NCBI GenBank assembly: GCA_965205255.1
Contig: OZ242051.1
Location: 868,001 to 932,000, forward strand
From: G965205255 sp965205255
GTDB lineage: Bacteria > Pseudomonadota > Gammaproteobacteria > Pseudomonadales > Endozoicomonadaceae
DNA: 64,000 nucleotides
Direction of reading: 5' to 3'
Below are positions 19,358 to 32,300 of this stretch, piece after piece; position 1 is the stretch's first letter, and each line of letters begins with the position of its first letter. The notes below the pieces were generated by a model, which was given only the letters and a program-made list of their open reading frames with translations, did no database searches and was not told the origin of the DNA. A program made the position numbers and the translations under genes.

Positions 19358-22300
19358 TTACTGATTTACTGCATTAGTAGCCTGCACAATGGCTATGCTT
19401 ACTCTCTGCCTGAGTAGAGCATTGTTTGGACCCCTTCTTAAGAGTTGTTGAACATGTCTACTTTCTAAATAATTTATTACACTTAGGTTATTATCGCCCA
19501 CTGAAATCCCACTCTTTTGCGCCATCAATTGACGCTCTTGCAAAGTAGTCGCCCTATCTGCAGCAACACTTCTTATGAATCCAGATTCATCATTTTGTGA
19601 CATATTCCTCAGTGTTTCCAGACTTACATACGGGCTTGATGCCACGATGCCTCTGATATGCACTTCAGAATCGGTAGAGAGTTGATTCAATATATCTGTA
19701 GTTATTGCAGGATTTTCAGCAGTCAGTTGCCTGACTTGTGGATCTGAATCACTTGCTAAAATCGTTAGTGCTGCCGATGTTCTTGTGTTCTCAGCCAATG
19801 CTTTTCTCACAATTGCAAACCGGTCATTTGCAAGACGCGTATAAGAATCTTCATTCAGAGCCCTTTGGCTAGCTGCGATAAATCTCACCGCCACATTACC
19901 ACTCTTCGCATTTCCTTCCATACCAGTGTGATAGACGTCCTTTGCTGAGGCAACATAACCACCCACACTACCCACAATTGATACCGACATAAAAGCCATT
20001 GACATATAGCCTAAAATATTAGCGGCTTTGGCTACCTGGCTATTTTGAGCAATAACTGAATTTGTAGCCATTGATACATCCAGTGAGGAAGAGGCAGCTT
20101 GGGTTACACCAGATAACATTGATCCTGCACCTGAAGTAATAATCATGGACCCTGTAATAGCCCCCAGCCCTGTAATCACTTTTGCGGCTGGAATTGCAGA
20201 TGCGGCACCCATAGCAAATGCAGATACCCCGTTAGCGATACCAAAAGCATCACTGGCAATTGCAAGGGCTTTATTTCCCGGTCTGGCTGTAGCTGATATC
20301 TGAAGTGACCCACTTGCCAATCCTATAGCAGCAGAGTCAATACCGAGAACAGCTCCAACATTACCTGAGAATACGCCAAAATTAGCTACATCCAATACCG
20401 CTGAAACTGAGGCAGTAACCGCTGATGCCACAGGCAGAAAAAAAGCTGAAGCGACGGTCATCACCATACTTAAAGCACCAAAAGCATAACCTGCCCATTT
20501 AGGCATATGACCTGTAGGGTCAGTATTCATTACCGGATTATTACCACCAAACCCGTAACCATCCATCTTTTTAAACGGGCTGTAACTATCACGACTCATA
20601 AAGTGTCTGTAGACCGGATTATAAGCGCGATAACCACCACCTAAAAACTGATAACCTGTAGCAAAGTCAGTCATCTGACCATCAAATCCCGGCTGGTGGT
20701 TTTTCCACCACGGCGCCTGTGCTACCTGTACTGACTGTGCCAAAGCCTGTTTGTTATTCTTTAATAGGTCGTCATTCATGCCATAGGGACTATAGACATG
20801 GTCACTAACTTTCTGACCTGTTGCATCTAGTGAGGCAATCACATCACCCTTATAGTCATGCAGATACCAACGGGTAATTTTGCCATCCTCAACATGTGCA
20901 ATTGTCGCCAGCTCAGCGCTAGTATGCGTTTTACCTTGAGCATCATTTTGCACCTGTTCAGCAATCATATTTCCCTGATACACCATATACAAAGGTGCCT
21001 GTATAGCTGCTCCTTTGCTGTTAAACATCTGCTCTGAAACCTGATGACCTGCACTGTCATAAACCCAGACTGTATGTTCCCCTGTTTGTTTGTGGGTAAA
21101 ACCATCTTCAAACCCTCTGGCGTTGTAGTGCAAAATATTACCATCAGCATCTTTGACAATTCTGCCCAAACCGTCATAAGTCAGTGTTTTTGGTGCGGTG
21201 CTAAAATGGGAAACACTGGCTGACCAGCGAGTGTTAAAGGCCGTCATCCGGTGCGGGTCATAACTGTCATTAGTGCGCATGTCATAACTATAATCTGTTG
21301 TTTTAGTCACAGATTTTCCACCGGATGTCATTAACTGCTCAGATACCGTTCGGATATTATTCCAGTCATCAAACGTATAGTGTTGTGCTTTAATGATCGG
21401 CGGTACTGTCAGAGTGCTTCCCGACAAATCTGTATCTCTTGGGCATAAAATACTGGCAACACCTGATCTACCTGTCACACTACACGTCATCGCGGTCAGA
21501 TTATTAGTGTTTTTATCGTAACTGTAAGTCTGAGTGGCACTATTGCCCTGTTCCCAACGGGTGAAAGTTAAAATGTTGTTACTTTGCAGATCATAGGTAT
21601 AACTTAACTGCTGCAACACCTTATTGCCTTCTTTATCTATGGTACTGGCCAGATGCCCAAAATCATCATAAACAAATTCTCTGGCAGTACCTGCGCCATT
21701 AATCACCGCGGTTAAACGACCAAAGAATGGATCGTAAGTATCTGAGGCCAGCAGCACAGCCTTTGTCTGCCCCGACAAAGTCACTTGTGCCTGCAATACC
21801 CTGCCATACCTGTCATGTATTGCTGTGTATCTGTCTCCGGCTAAATCAGTAACAGACATAGGTTCACCATAACGATCATAAGTCATTGACTCTATACCGC
21901 TCGGATAACGGATACCTGTAGGTGATTTAAGCTTTTGGGGAGCCGTGCGGGTAATTTTAATCAACCGCCCTGTGTTTTCATCATAATCGTAATGCAAGTG
22001 ACCGATTGTATCTTCTTCATCAGTTAACGCCCAAGTTGCGGGATCATAGCTATACGTGGCATAAACAACACCATCTACTGCATCGCTGGTTTTTGCAAAA
22101 CTGTTATAGGTATATGTAACTACATGAGACTTATTAGTTTTTGTAGCAGGTGTGATCATGCTCAACAGACGACCGTCAGCATCATAGGTGTATCTATCTC
22201 TATTACCATACTCATCAGCCTGCCAGGCAAGGTTACCTTCGTCATCATAACCACGCTTACCTAGCACATGGCAGGTACTTTGGTCGGCAGGCTGAACACA

Positions 22301-25300
22301 ACGAGATACTTTATTACCCGCTACATTAAAACTGTCGTGAATAAGACTACCATCTGGCGCAATCGTTGCCACCATATTTCCCTGTTGCCACGTCCAGTGT
22401 GTTTGTGCACCATTGGGTTGTGTCTGCTCAATGCGCCTGCCCTGTCCGTCATACTGTATTGTCATTGTTGACAACCAAGCCTTGGCAGCAATCGCATCAT
22501 TCACAAAGGCAAGCAACCCATTATTGCCGGGTAATGAAAGTAGTCCATAACTTTGCAGGGGGGTTAAACTGTCAGCCGGCTGTAACTTCCCTTCGAGTGA
22601 AACCAGCTTCTTTTTCAGCTCACCGGTATAGATTGCCTTTCCGTTAACCTGCGCATCAGATGCTAACGCAAACTGGTAATTTGCCACCGGTTTTCCCAGT
22701 GTATTGGATTGAACAACATTGAGTATCGGACTCAGCTTTTCGCTCTTATCAGCAGTATCAGTACCGACACTGTAACTTATTAACAACATTTGCGGATCAT
22801 TACGCACCCTTACGCTAACGGTGCCATCCGGAGAACGCTCCCACACCAGCCGGTTAAGTGTGTCATAGCCATAGGTTGTGGTCAGCGAAAGGGTTTTACC
22901 ATTATTATCTGCAGCATGATATTTTGTTTCACTGGCTAGCTTACCGGTTATGGTATACGTTGATCTACTGTCTTCTATCCAGCCCGCTTTACCCGCCATC
23001 GGAAGCATTGCCTGATTTTTGTAACGATGCCAAGTCGATATCACCTTTTGAGCTTTACCACTGCCTCCATAAACTGTTTTTTGTTGTGAACCGCCAGGTA
23101 ATGTTTTAACCGCAGACAACTCCTTACGGGTAGAAATAAAAGTCCATTTAATGCTTTCAGAATGACCACCTGTAACCGGTGTAATCACTTCCTTTACCGG
23201 CCTGTTCCAGATGTCATAACTCCAGGCTCTGTGTAATGTTTTTAATGTATCATCATCGGAAATTTTTACACCGGTGGTCAGTGAATATACAGATTTTCCT
23301 AACGACAACCCCCCGTCATCACCCGACTCTGCCCTTAACTGCTGTGCCACCTCTTTTATATCAGCCGGCGCCTGTTCAGGTACCACCTCAACATCGGTAG
23401 TACGAGTATGATTGTCCGCATCAATAACATGAGTAATACTGAACGTCATTTTCTCCGAGACACCGCCTGTCTCTTGTATTAAGCTGCCACTGACAAATGG
23501 TTTTTGCAGCGGATACCGAGTTACCGTCAAACGGGTAAGCTGCCCGTAAACCGGACTTTTCTGATCAGGGTTGTATTGATAATCTGTCGTTGTGGTTATC
23601 TGATTTTCTGATAATTCGGGTAACGGCTGACCAGATTGTAAGTTTTCTACTGAAGTCCGAGGCAAAGTACCCGTTGTTTTAGTACTCACCTGCCAGTTAC
23701 CTGCAAGAGGCGATGTATCCAACCCTACATCATTAATAAAACGTTCTCGGCTAAATAAATCAGACTGAGTCGGTTCTCGGTTGTTTTGTGTTTTCTCTTT
23801 TGCTTGTTCCCACTGATGTTGTAATAACTGCTGATACTGCTGAACACGTGATTTATATATACCTGCGACCGGAATAAGCCGGTAATTAAACTCTACCTCT
23901 TCTGCGGGTGTCGTATCATCCGTACTGATAAAACGTTCAAACGGCACACTGCCCTGCGGGGTCTCGGTGGCAGGTAACTGCACCAACTTTTCCGGCAATG
24001 TTACCTGTGGCCAGTGCGGATCCATTTTCGGGCAATGATTATCTCCCTGTGGCGGACAATACCGAATAAAGGTCTGTCTTCCATAAGCATCCTCTTTCCA
24101 GATCACCTGACCATTTTTATCATATTTGCGCTGCTGCAATACTTTTGCAGGAGCTACAGCACTATCATTACCCTGACTTGTTGTCGAATAAAGAGTCTTT
24201 GTCGTTTCTTGAGGTAGCGAATAGGTCGGTTGCAATTGCGCAAACGTGGTTCCTTTCCATGGCAAATAGTGTGTTTCATTTTTAGCGATTAAACTGTGTC
24301 GTAAATCATCTGTTTGTGTTACTGATAGCGGCAAATGGTATTTATTATAAGTCGTTGTCGTTTTTGTTAATCCATTGTCACTGGAAACGGTGTAAGTGTA
24401 ATCATCTGCACGATCAAACAGATTATCTTTACCCGGCTCGTTACTGACTCCGCTTAGATACCCCATATAATTATGCTGATCCGTCGGGCTGCCACTGTAC
24501 TGATACCATACTCGACGAACCGGAATCATTTTCTTATTTTCAGGTGCCGGTGTTGTTATTTGTTCAGTGACTACCGGCATGCGGGCTTTGTTAAAACCTG
24601 CAGGTAACCCCTGAGGCTGTAACGTATCATGATCTGACTCATCGTTATACATAAAGGTGGTGGTTTCACCAGAAGGCTGTGTCACTGTTTTTAGTAGCCA
24701 AGGACGACCACCCTCCCCATCATAACTAAAGCTGATGGTATCCGATTCAGCATTTTCTGCTTCATCTGTCGATAGAGAAGGAATAACTATAGACTGCACT
24801 ATCGGCTTACCGGCAAGGTCACTCATATGCAAAACAATATTTTGTTTTCCGTGTACCGTTACATCATCGCCACTATAGGTTACCCGCACACCATTATCCT
24901 GACACTGATTAACAGCACTGTTAACCTGTGCCTGTGTTAACGGGTGGGCACACATATAGAGTAAACGCCGAGTGGTATCCTGAGGACCATGCCGGTCATA
25001 ATAAAACCATACCCGCTGACCGCCTCTGTCTTCTTCCCAGTCCTCATAACCGTATTGCAAATGTTCTCGAGTGCCCGTTGCAGTCGCTATTGTCCAGTCG
25101 CCCGGCTCGCCGGTAATGGTAACATCTCCTAACTTATGACGCAGGGGATGCCAATAAGAATTTCCCTCTGTATCACGGTCATTTACCATGGTAAAGCTAT
25201 GACCATCACCGGTTGTTATATCTGTGGTTTTATGACCCAAAACTTCTGACGTCGACGGTGTTTCCATTCCAACGTTAAACGACCAATGTGGTCCTAGTCC

Positions 25301-25774
25301 TAAAGTATCCGGACCTCGTGCTGATGTACCTCCCGCATACGAAAGCGTTAATTCACGCCTACTTTGACCTAGGTTGTACAACGCACTGGCAACAGTAAAA
25401 CCAAACGAGGCTACACCCGTTCTTGGGTCCACGGATGCATTGGCCGCATCATGAAAGTTAGTGGCATTTGATGGCATGGCTGTTGAGCCATCGGCCAGAA
25501 CAGGTAAATGTGTTAATGGCGATATTTGAGATTCAGACGGTTTGGGCAACCTGAAATTTTGCCATGTATGCTGAACAGTTGACTCAGAAGCTGATGCCAT
25601 ATGATTCACGGCATTTGCATGTTTGTGCAAAACATGAACAGTTGTGGCAGCCTGTGCACAAGACACAAGTTGTTCAAAAGGCAGGATAAAAGCAGGTACT
25701 ACCGACAGAGCCAAGAGAATTTTTTTATAAAACAAAAAAAAATTATTACAAATGTTAGATAATTTTTCCCGCAC
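19358..25774 (-). CDS. Exported RHS/YD-repeat protein with LRV-like tail, copy 4
   Basis: The protein has 2138 residues from a GTG start. The full long leader is in frame (residues 1-43, cleavage after AQA), followed by RHS N-terminal region, YD repeats, core (about 1695-1757), hydrophobic region and LRV-like repeats from about 1983. Its tail is a mosaic. LRV unit 1 is nearly that of copies 2 and 6 (DRFAIVRKALAENTRTS), units 3 and 4 match copy 3 (SSPYVSLETLRNMS), and the last 40 residues end in ATNAVNQ, close to copy 2. It also has private changes in the body, such as SLTPLQSYG where other copies have SLKSLQSYG. The downstream spacer (19055-19357) is 303 bases, with no MITE and only a weak version of the conserved hairpin. 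Confidence 0.9.
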   Translation of the reverse strand: MREKLSNICNNFFLFYKKILLALSVVPAFILPFEQLVSCAQAATTVHVLHKHANAVNHMASASESTVQHTWQNFRLPKPSESQISPLTHLPVLADGSTAMPSNATNFHDAANASVDPRTGVASFGFTVASALYNLGQSRRELTLSYAGGTSARGPDTLGLGPHWSFNVGMETPSTSEVLGHKTTDITTGDGHSFTMVNDRDTEGNSYWHPLRHKLGDVTITGEPGDWTIATATGTREHLQYGYEDWEEDRGGQRVWFYYDRHGPQDTTRRLLYMCAHPLTQAQVNSAVNQCQDNGVRVTYSGDDVTVHGKQNIVLHMSDLAGKPIVQSIVIPSLSTDEAENAESDTISFSYDGEGGRPWLLKTVTQPSGETTTFMYNDESDHDTLQPQGLPAGFNKARMPVVTEQITTPAPENKKMIPVRRVWYQYSGSPTDQHNYMGYLSGVSNEPGKDNLFDRADDYTYTVSSDNGLTKTTTTYNKYHLPLSVTQTDDLRHSLIAKNETHYLPWKGTTFAQLQPTYSLPQETTKTLYSTTSQGNDSAVAPAKVLQQRKYDKNGQVIWKEDAYGRQTFIRYCPPQGDNHCPKMDPHWPQVTLPEKLVQLPATETPQGSVPFERFISTDDTTPAEEVEFNYRLIPVAGIYKSRVQQYQQLLQHQWEQAKEKTQNNREPTQSDLFSRERFINDVGLDTSPLAGNWQVSTKTTGTLPRTSVENLQSGQPLPELSENQITTTTDYQYNPDQKSPVYGQLTRLTVTRYPLQKPFVSGSLIQETGGVSEKMTFSITHVIDADNHTRTTDVEVVPEQAPADIKEVAQQLRAESGDDGGLSLGKSVYSLTTGVKISDDDTLKTLHRAWSYDIWNRPVKEVITPVTGGHSESIKWTFISTRKELSAVKTLPGGSQQKTVYGGSGKAQKVISTWHRYKNQAMLPMAGKAGWIEDSRSTYTITGKLASETKYHAADNNGKTLSLTTTYGYDTLNRLVWERSPDGTVSVRVRNDPQMLLISYSVGTDTADKSEKLSPILNVVQSNTLGKPVANYQFALASDAQVNGKAIYTGELKKKLVSLEGKLQPADSLTPLQSYGLLSLPGNNGLLAFVNDAIAAKAWLSTMTIQYDGQGRRIEQTQPNGAQTHWTWQQGNMVATIAPDGSLIHDSFNVAGNKVSRCVQPADQSTCHVLGKRGYDDEGNLAWQADEYGNRDRYTYDADGRLLSMITPATKTNKSHVVTYTYNSFAKTSDAVDGVVYATYSYDPATWALTDEEDTIGHLHYDYDENTGRLIKITRTAPQKLKSPTGIRYPSGIESMTYDRYGEPMSVTDLAGDRYTAIHDRYGRVLQAQVTLSGQTKAVLLASDTYDPFFGRLTAVINGAGTAREFVYDDFGHLASTIDKEGNKVLQQLSYTYDLQSNNILTFTRWEQGNSATQTYSYDKNTNNLTAMTCSVTGRSGVASILCPRDTDLSGSTLTVPPIIKAQHYTFDDWNNIRTVSEQLMTSGGKSVTKTTDYSYDMRTNDSYDPHRMTAFNTRWSASVSHFSTAPKTLTYDGLGRIVKDADGNILHYNARGFEDGFTHKQTGEHTVWVYDSAGHQVSEQMFNSKGAAIQAPLYMVYQGNMIAEQVQNDAQGKTHTSAELATIAHVEDGKITRWYLHDYKGDVIASLDATGQKVSDHVYSPYGMNDDLLKNNKQALAQSVQVAQAPWWKNHQPGFDGQMTDFATGYQFLGGGYRAYNPVYRHFMSRDSYSPFKKMDGYGFGGNNPVMNTDPTGHMPKWAGYAFGALSMVMTVASAFFLPVASAVTASVSAVLDVANFGVFSGNVGAVLGIDSAAIGLASGSLQISATARPGNKALAIASDAFGIANGVSAFAMGAASAIPAAKVITGLGAITGSMIITSGAGSMLSGVTQAASSSLDVSMATNSVIAQNSQVAKAANILGYMSMAFMSVSIVGSVGGYVASAKDVYHTGMEGNAKSGNVAVRFIAASQRALNEDSYTRLANDRFAIVRKALAENTRTSAALTILASDSDPQVRQLTAENPAITTDILNQLSTDSEVHIRGIVASSPYVSLETLRNMSQNDESGFIRSVAADRATTLQERQLMAQKSGISVGDNNLSVINYLESRHVQQLLRRGPNNALLRQRVSIAIVQATNAVNQ

Positions 25775-25922
25775 AGTTCAACCTGTTCAATTATTTTTTA
25801 AGAATAAGAGCAAAAGTAGAACAGCAGAAAAATATTGTCTGTACGTATGAGACCACAAAAAAATAAAGGTAGTAGTTTATTTAGTGCTTGTTATAAGCCA
25901 GAATTTATTGATATTAATGATA

Positions 25923-26182
25923 ACCTGAGTTTGACGCAACTATACAGCAATCATGCCGGTATAATGAATATTTAGTAAGGGCTTTTTTTCCTAGTACGTA
26001 TAGGCGATTAGCCCGCTAGTCAAGTTCATCATAAAATTGGCGGTTGAGTGATGACCTGTATGTTTAATCTGACAGATATTCTTTAACTGGTCATTGATTC
26101 TTTTTATCAAGCATTGTTGTCAGAAGTCATACCATGCATGGAAGTCTATATTTTTTAATTTTTTTTTACGTCGAACTCAGGT
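25923..26182. mobile_element. MITE B, IS630-related, in the copy 4/5 spacer
   Basis: This 260-base element is almost identical to MITE A and sits in the equivalent position, with the same ACCTGAGTT-type inverted ends. Because position and flanks match, it probably spread with the array unit by duplication or conversion rather than by a new insertion. Confidence 0.8.
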
Positions 26183-26251
26183 TCTTGATAGATTATAGTA
26201 ATAACTCATATTTATACAGCTGATACTTCATACAATCTCTTTTGCGAACAC

Positions 26252-26286
26252 GCTAGGCAGTATATTTTATATCTAGACTACCCAGC
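26252..26286 (-). terminator. Conserved hairpin downstream of copy 5
   Basis: GCTAGGCAGT faces ACTACCCAGC. One arm is of the copy 3 type and the other of the copy 6 type, leaving one weakened pair. This fits recombination between units. Confidence 0.4.
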
Positions 26287-26311
26287 ATACTACTACAAAA
26301 AACTCTATTCT

Positions 26312-29300
26312 TTACTGATTTTCTGCACCAACAACCCTTCTAATTGTGCTATCTACCCTATTCCTAAGGTGATCATTGTTTCTACCCCTTAACACATGTC
26401 GAGTATTTCTTTCTTGCAAATAATTTGCTCCATCTAGGTTATTATAAATCCCCCTCTCTTGCGCCATGTTTTGGAGATCTTCCAAAGTATTCGCCCTATC
26501 TCTAGCAGCACTTTTTATCCTTACAGATTGATCATATTCTGCCATATTCCTCAATGTTTCCAGAGTTGTATACGGGTTATCTATCACTCTGTTTCTAATA
26601 TCTGTTTCAGAATCGGTAGAGAGTTGATCCAATGTATCTGTACTTATGCTAAGATTTTCAGTAACCAACATCCTGACTATTGAATCTGGATCACTAGCCA
26701 AAATCTCTAGTACTGCCGGTTTAGTTGTGCGCGAAGCCAGCGTTTGTCTGACAATCGAAAATCGGTCATTTGCAAGAAGCTTAGAAGAATCTTCATTCAG
26801 AGTGCTTTGAGTAGCTGCGATAAATCTCACCGCCACATTACCACTCTTTGCATTTCCTTCCATACCAGTGTGATAGACGTCCTTTGCTGAGGCAACATAA
26901 CCACCCACACTACCCACAATTGATACCGACATAAAAGCCATTGACATATAGCCTAAAATATTAGCGGCTTTGGCTACCTGGCTATTTTGAGAAATAACTG
27001 AATTTGTAGCCATTGATACATCCAGTGAGGAAGAGGCAGCTTGGGTTACACCAGATAACATTGATCCTGCACCTGAAGTAATAATCATTGACCCTGTAAT
27101 AGCCCCCAGCCCTGTAATCACTTTTGCGGCTGGAATGGCAGTTGCGGCACCCATAGCAAATGCAGATACCCCGTTAGCGATACCAAAAGCATCACTGGCA
27201 ATTGCAAGGGCTTTATTTCCCGGTCTGGCTGTAGCTGATATCTGAAGCGACCCACTTGCTAATCCCATAATAGTAGAGCCAATACCGATAGCAATAGTTC
27301 CAACATTACCTGTGAAGACGCCAAGATTAGGTACACCCAATACCACCGATGAAACTGCGGTAGTAACCACTGATGCTATAGGCAGTAAAAAAACAGCTGA
27401 AGCGACGGCCATCACCATACTTAAAGCACCAAAAGCATAACCTGCCCATTTAGGCATATGACCTGTAGGGTCAGTATTCATTACCGGATTATTACCACCA
27501 AACCCGTAACCGTCTATTTTCTTAAACGGGCTGTAACTATCACGACTCATAAAGTGTCTGTAGACCGGATTATAAGCACGATAACCACCACCTAAAAACT
27601 GATAGCCTGTAGCAAAGTCAGTCATCTGACCATCAAATCCCGGCTGGTGATTTTTCCACCACGGCACCTGTACTGCCTGTACTGCCTGTGCCAAAGCCTG
27701 TTTGTTATTCTTTAATAGGTCGTCATTCATGCCATAGGGACTATAGACATGGTCACTAACTTTCTGACCTGTTGCATCTAGTGAGGCAATCACATCACCT
27801 TTATAATCATGCAGATACCAGCGGGTAATTTTGCCATCCTCAACATGTGCAATTGTCGCCAGCTCAGCGCTAGTATGCGTTTTACCTTGAGCATCATTTT
27901 GCACCTGTTCAGCAATCATATTTCCCTGATACACCATATACAAAGGTGCCTGTATAGCTGCTCCTTTGCTGTTAAACATCTGCTCTGAAACCTGATGACC
28001 TGCACTGTCATAAAACCAGACTGTATGTTCCCCTGTTTGTTTGCGGGTAAAACCATCTTCAAACCCTCTGGCGTTGTAGTGCAAAATATTACCATCAGCA
28101 TCTTTGATAATTCTGCCCAAACCGTCATAAGTCAGTGTTTTCGGTGCAGTACTGAAATGGGAAACATTGGCTGACCAGCGAGTGTTAAAGGCCGTCATCC
28201 GGTGCGGGTCATAACTGTCATTAGTGCGCATGTCATAACTATAATCTGTTGTTTTAGTCACAGATTTTCCACCGGATGTCATTAACTGCTCAGATACCGT
28301 TCGGATATTATTCCAGTCATCAAACGTATAGTGTTGTGCTTTAATGATCGGCGGTACTGTCAGAGTGCTTCCCGACAAATCTGTATCTCTTGGGCATAAA
28401 ATACTGGCAACACCTGATCTACCTGTCACACTACACGTCATTGCGGTCAGATTATTAGTGTTTTTATCGTAACTGTAAGTCTGAGTGGCGCTATTGCCCT
28501 GTTCCCAACGGGTGAAAGTTAAAATGTTGTTACTTTGCAGATCATAGGTATAACTTAACTGCTGCAACACCTTATTGCCTTCTTTATCTATGGTACTGGC
28601 CAGATGCCCAAAATCATCATAAACAAATTCTCTGGCAGTACCTGCGCCATTAATCACCGCGGTTAAACGACCAAAGAATGGATCGTAAGTATCTGAGGCC
28701 AGCAGCACAGCCTTTGTCTGCCCCGGCAAAGTCACTTGTGCCTGCAATACCCTGCCGTATCTGTCATGTATTGCTGTGTATCTGTCTCCGGCTAAATCAG
28801 TAACAGACATGGGCTCACCATAACGATCATAAGTCATTGACTCTATACCGCTCGGATAACGGATACCTGTAGGTGATTTAAGCTTTTGGGGAGCCGTGCG
28901 GGTAATTTTAATCAACCGCCCTGTGTTTTCATCATAATCGTAATGCAGGTGACCGATTGTATCTTCTTCATCAGTTAACGCCCAAGTTGCGGGATCATAG
29001 CTATACGTGGCATAAACAATACCATCTACTGCATCGCTAGTTTTTGCAAAACTGTTATAGGTATATGTAAATACATGAGACTTATTAGTTTTTGTAGCAG
29101 GTGTGACCATGCTCAACAGACGACCGTCAGCATCATAGGTGTATCTATCTCTATTACCATACTCATCAGCCTGCCAGGCAAGGTTACCTTCGTCATCATA
29201 ACCACGCTTACCTAGCACATGGCAGGTACTTTGGTCGGCAGGCTGAACACAACGAGATACTTTATTACCCGCTACATTAAAACTGTCGTGAATGAGACTG

Positions 29301-32300
29301 CCATCTGGCGCAATCGTTGCCACCATATTTCCCTGTTGCCACGTCCAGTGTGTTTGTGCACCATTGGGTTGTGTCTGCTCAATGCGCCTGCCCTGTCCGT
29401 CATACTGTATTGTCATTGTTGACAACCAAGCCTTGGCAGCAATCGCATCATTCACAAAGGCAAGCAACCCATTATTGCCGGGTAACGAAAGTAATCCATA
29501 GCTTTGCAGAGATTTTAAACTGTCAGCCGGCTGTAACTTCCCTTTGAGTGAAACCAACTTCTTTTTCAGCTCACCGGTATAGATTGCCTTTCCGTTGACC
29601 TGCGCATCAGATGCTAACGCAAACTGGTAATTTGCCACCGGTTTGCCTAGGGTATTGGATTGAACAACATTGAGTATCGGACTCAGCTTTTCGCTCTTAT
29701 CAGCAGTATCAGTACCGACACTATAACTTATTAACAACATTTGCGGATCATTACGCACCCTTACGCTAACGGTGCCATCCGGAGAACGCTCCCACACCAG
29801 CCGGTTAAGTGTGTCATAGCCATAGGTTGTGGTCAGCGAAAGGGTTTTACCATTATTATCTGCAGCATGATATTTTGTTTCACTGGCTAGCTTACCGGTT
29901 ATGGTATACGTTGAGCTGCTGTCTTCTATCCAGCCCGCTTTACCCGCCATCGGAAGCATTGCCTGATTTTTGTAACGATGCCAGGTCGATATCACCTTTT
30001 GAGCTTTACCACTGCCTCCATAAACTGTTTTTTGTTGTGAACCGCCAGGTAATGTTTTAACCGCAGACAACTCCTTACGGGTAGAAATAAAAGTCCATTT
30101 AATGCTTTCAGAATGACCACCTGTAACCGGTGTAATCACTTCCTTTACCGGCCTGTTCCAGATGTCATAACTCCAGGCTCTGTGTAATGTTTTTAATGTA
30201 TCATCATCGGAAATTTTTACACCGGTGGTCAGTGAATATACAGATTTTCCTAACGACAACCCCCCGTCATCACCCGACTCTGCCCTTAATTGTTGTGCCA
30301 CCTCTTTTATATCAGCCGGCGCCTGTTCAGGTACCACCTCAACATCGGTAGTACGAGTATGATTGTCCGCATCAATAACATGAGTAATACTGAACGTCAT
30401 TTTCTCCGAGACACCGCCTGTCTCTTGCATTAAGCTGGCACTGACCAATGGTTTTTGCAGCGGATACCGAGTTACCGTCAAACGGGTAAGCTGTCCGTAA
30501 ACCGGACTTTTCTGATCAGGGTTGTATTGATAATCTGTCGTTGTGGTTATCTGATTTTCTGATAATTCGGGTAACGGCTGACCAGATTGTAAGTTTTCTA
30601 CTGAAGTCCGAGGCAAAGTACCCGTTGTTTTAGTACTCACCTGCCAGTTACCTGCAAGAGGCGATGTATCCAACCCTACATCATTAATAAAACGTTCTCG
30701 GCTAAATAAATCAGACTGAGTCGGTTCTCGGTTGTTTTGTGTTTTCTCTTTTGCTTGTTCCCACTGATGTTGTAATAACTGCTGATACTGCTGAACACGT
30801 GATTTATATATACCTGCGACCGGAATAAGCCGGTAATTAAACTCTACCTCTTCTGCGGGTGTCGTATCATCCGTACTGATAAAACGTTCAAACGGCACAC
30901 TGCCCTGCGGGGTCTCGGTGGCAGGTAACTGCACCAGCTTTTCCGGCAATGTTACCTGTGGCCAGTGCGGATCCATTTTCGGGCAATGATTATCTCCCTG
31001 TGGCGGACAATACCGAATAAAGGTCTGTCTTCCATAAGCATCCTCTTTCCAGATCACCTGACCATTTTTATCATATTTGCTCTGCTGCAACACTTTTGCA
31101 GGAGCTACAGCACTGTCATTGCCCTGACTCGTTGTCGAATAAAGAGTCTTCGTCGTTTCTTGAGGTAGTGAATAGGTCGGTTGCAATTGCGCAAACGTGG
31201 TTCCTTTCCACGGCAAATAGTTGATTTCATTTTTAGCGATTAAACTGTGTCGCAAATCTTCTGTTTGTGTTACTGACAGGGGCAAATGGTATTTATTATA
31301 AGTCGTTGTCGTTTTTGTTAATCCATTGTCACTGGAAACGGTGTAAGTGTAATCATCTGCACGATCAAACAGATTATCTTTACCCGGCTCGTTACTGACT
31401 CCGCTTAGATACCCCATATAATTATGCTGATCCGTCGGGCTGCCACTGTACTGATACCATACTCGGCGAACCGGAATCATTTTCTTATTTTCAGGCGCCG
31501 GTGTTGTTATTTGTTCAGTGACTACCGGCATGCGGGCTTTGTTAAAACCTGCAGGTAACCCCTGAGGCTGTAACGTATCATGATCTGACTCATCGTTATA
31601 CATAAAGGTGGTGGTTTCACCAGAAGGCTGTGTCACCGTTTTTAGTAGCCAAGGACGACCACCCTCCCCATCATAACTAAAGCTGATGGTATCCGGTGCA
31701 GTATTTTCTGCTTCATCTGTCGATAGAGAAGGAATAACTATAGACTGCACTATCGGCTTACCGGCAAGGTCACTCATATGCAAAACAATATTTTGTTTTC
31801 CGTGTACCGTTACATCATCGCCACTATAGGTTACCCGCACACCATTATCCTGACACTGATTAACAGCACTGTTAACCTGTGCCTGTGTTAACGGGTGGGC
31901 ACACATATAGAGTAAACGCCGAGTGGTATCCTGAGGACCATGCCGGTCATAATAAAACCATACCCGCTGACCGCCTCTGTCTTCTTCCCAGTCCTCATAA
32001 CCGTATTGCAAATGTTCTCGAGTGCCCGTTGCAGTCGCTATTGTCCAGTCGCCCGGCTCGCCGGTAATGGTAACATCTCCTAACTTATGACGCAGGGGAT
32101 GCCAATAAGAATTTCCCTCTGTATCACGGTCATTTACCATGGTAAAGCTATGACCATCACCGGTTGTTATATCTGTGGTTTTATGACCTAAAACTTCTGA
32201 CGTCGACGGTGTTTCCATTCCAACGTTAAACGACCAATGTGGTCCTAGTCCTAAAGTATCCGGACCCCGTGCTGATGTACCTCCCGCATACGAAAGCGTT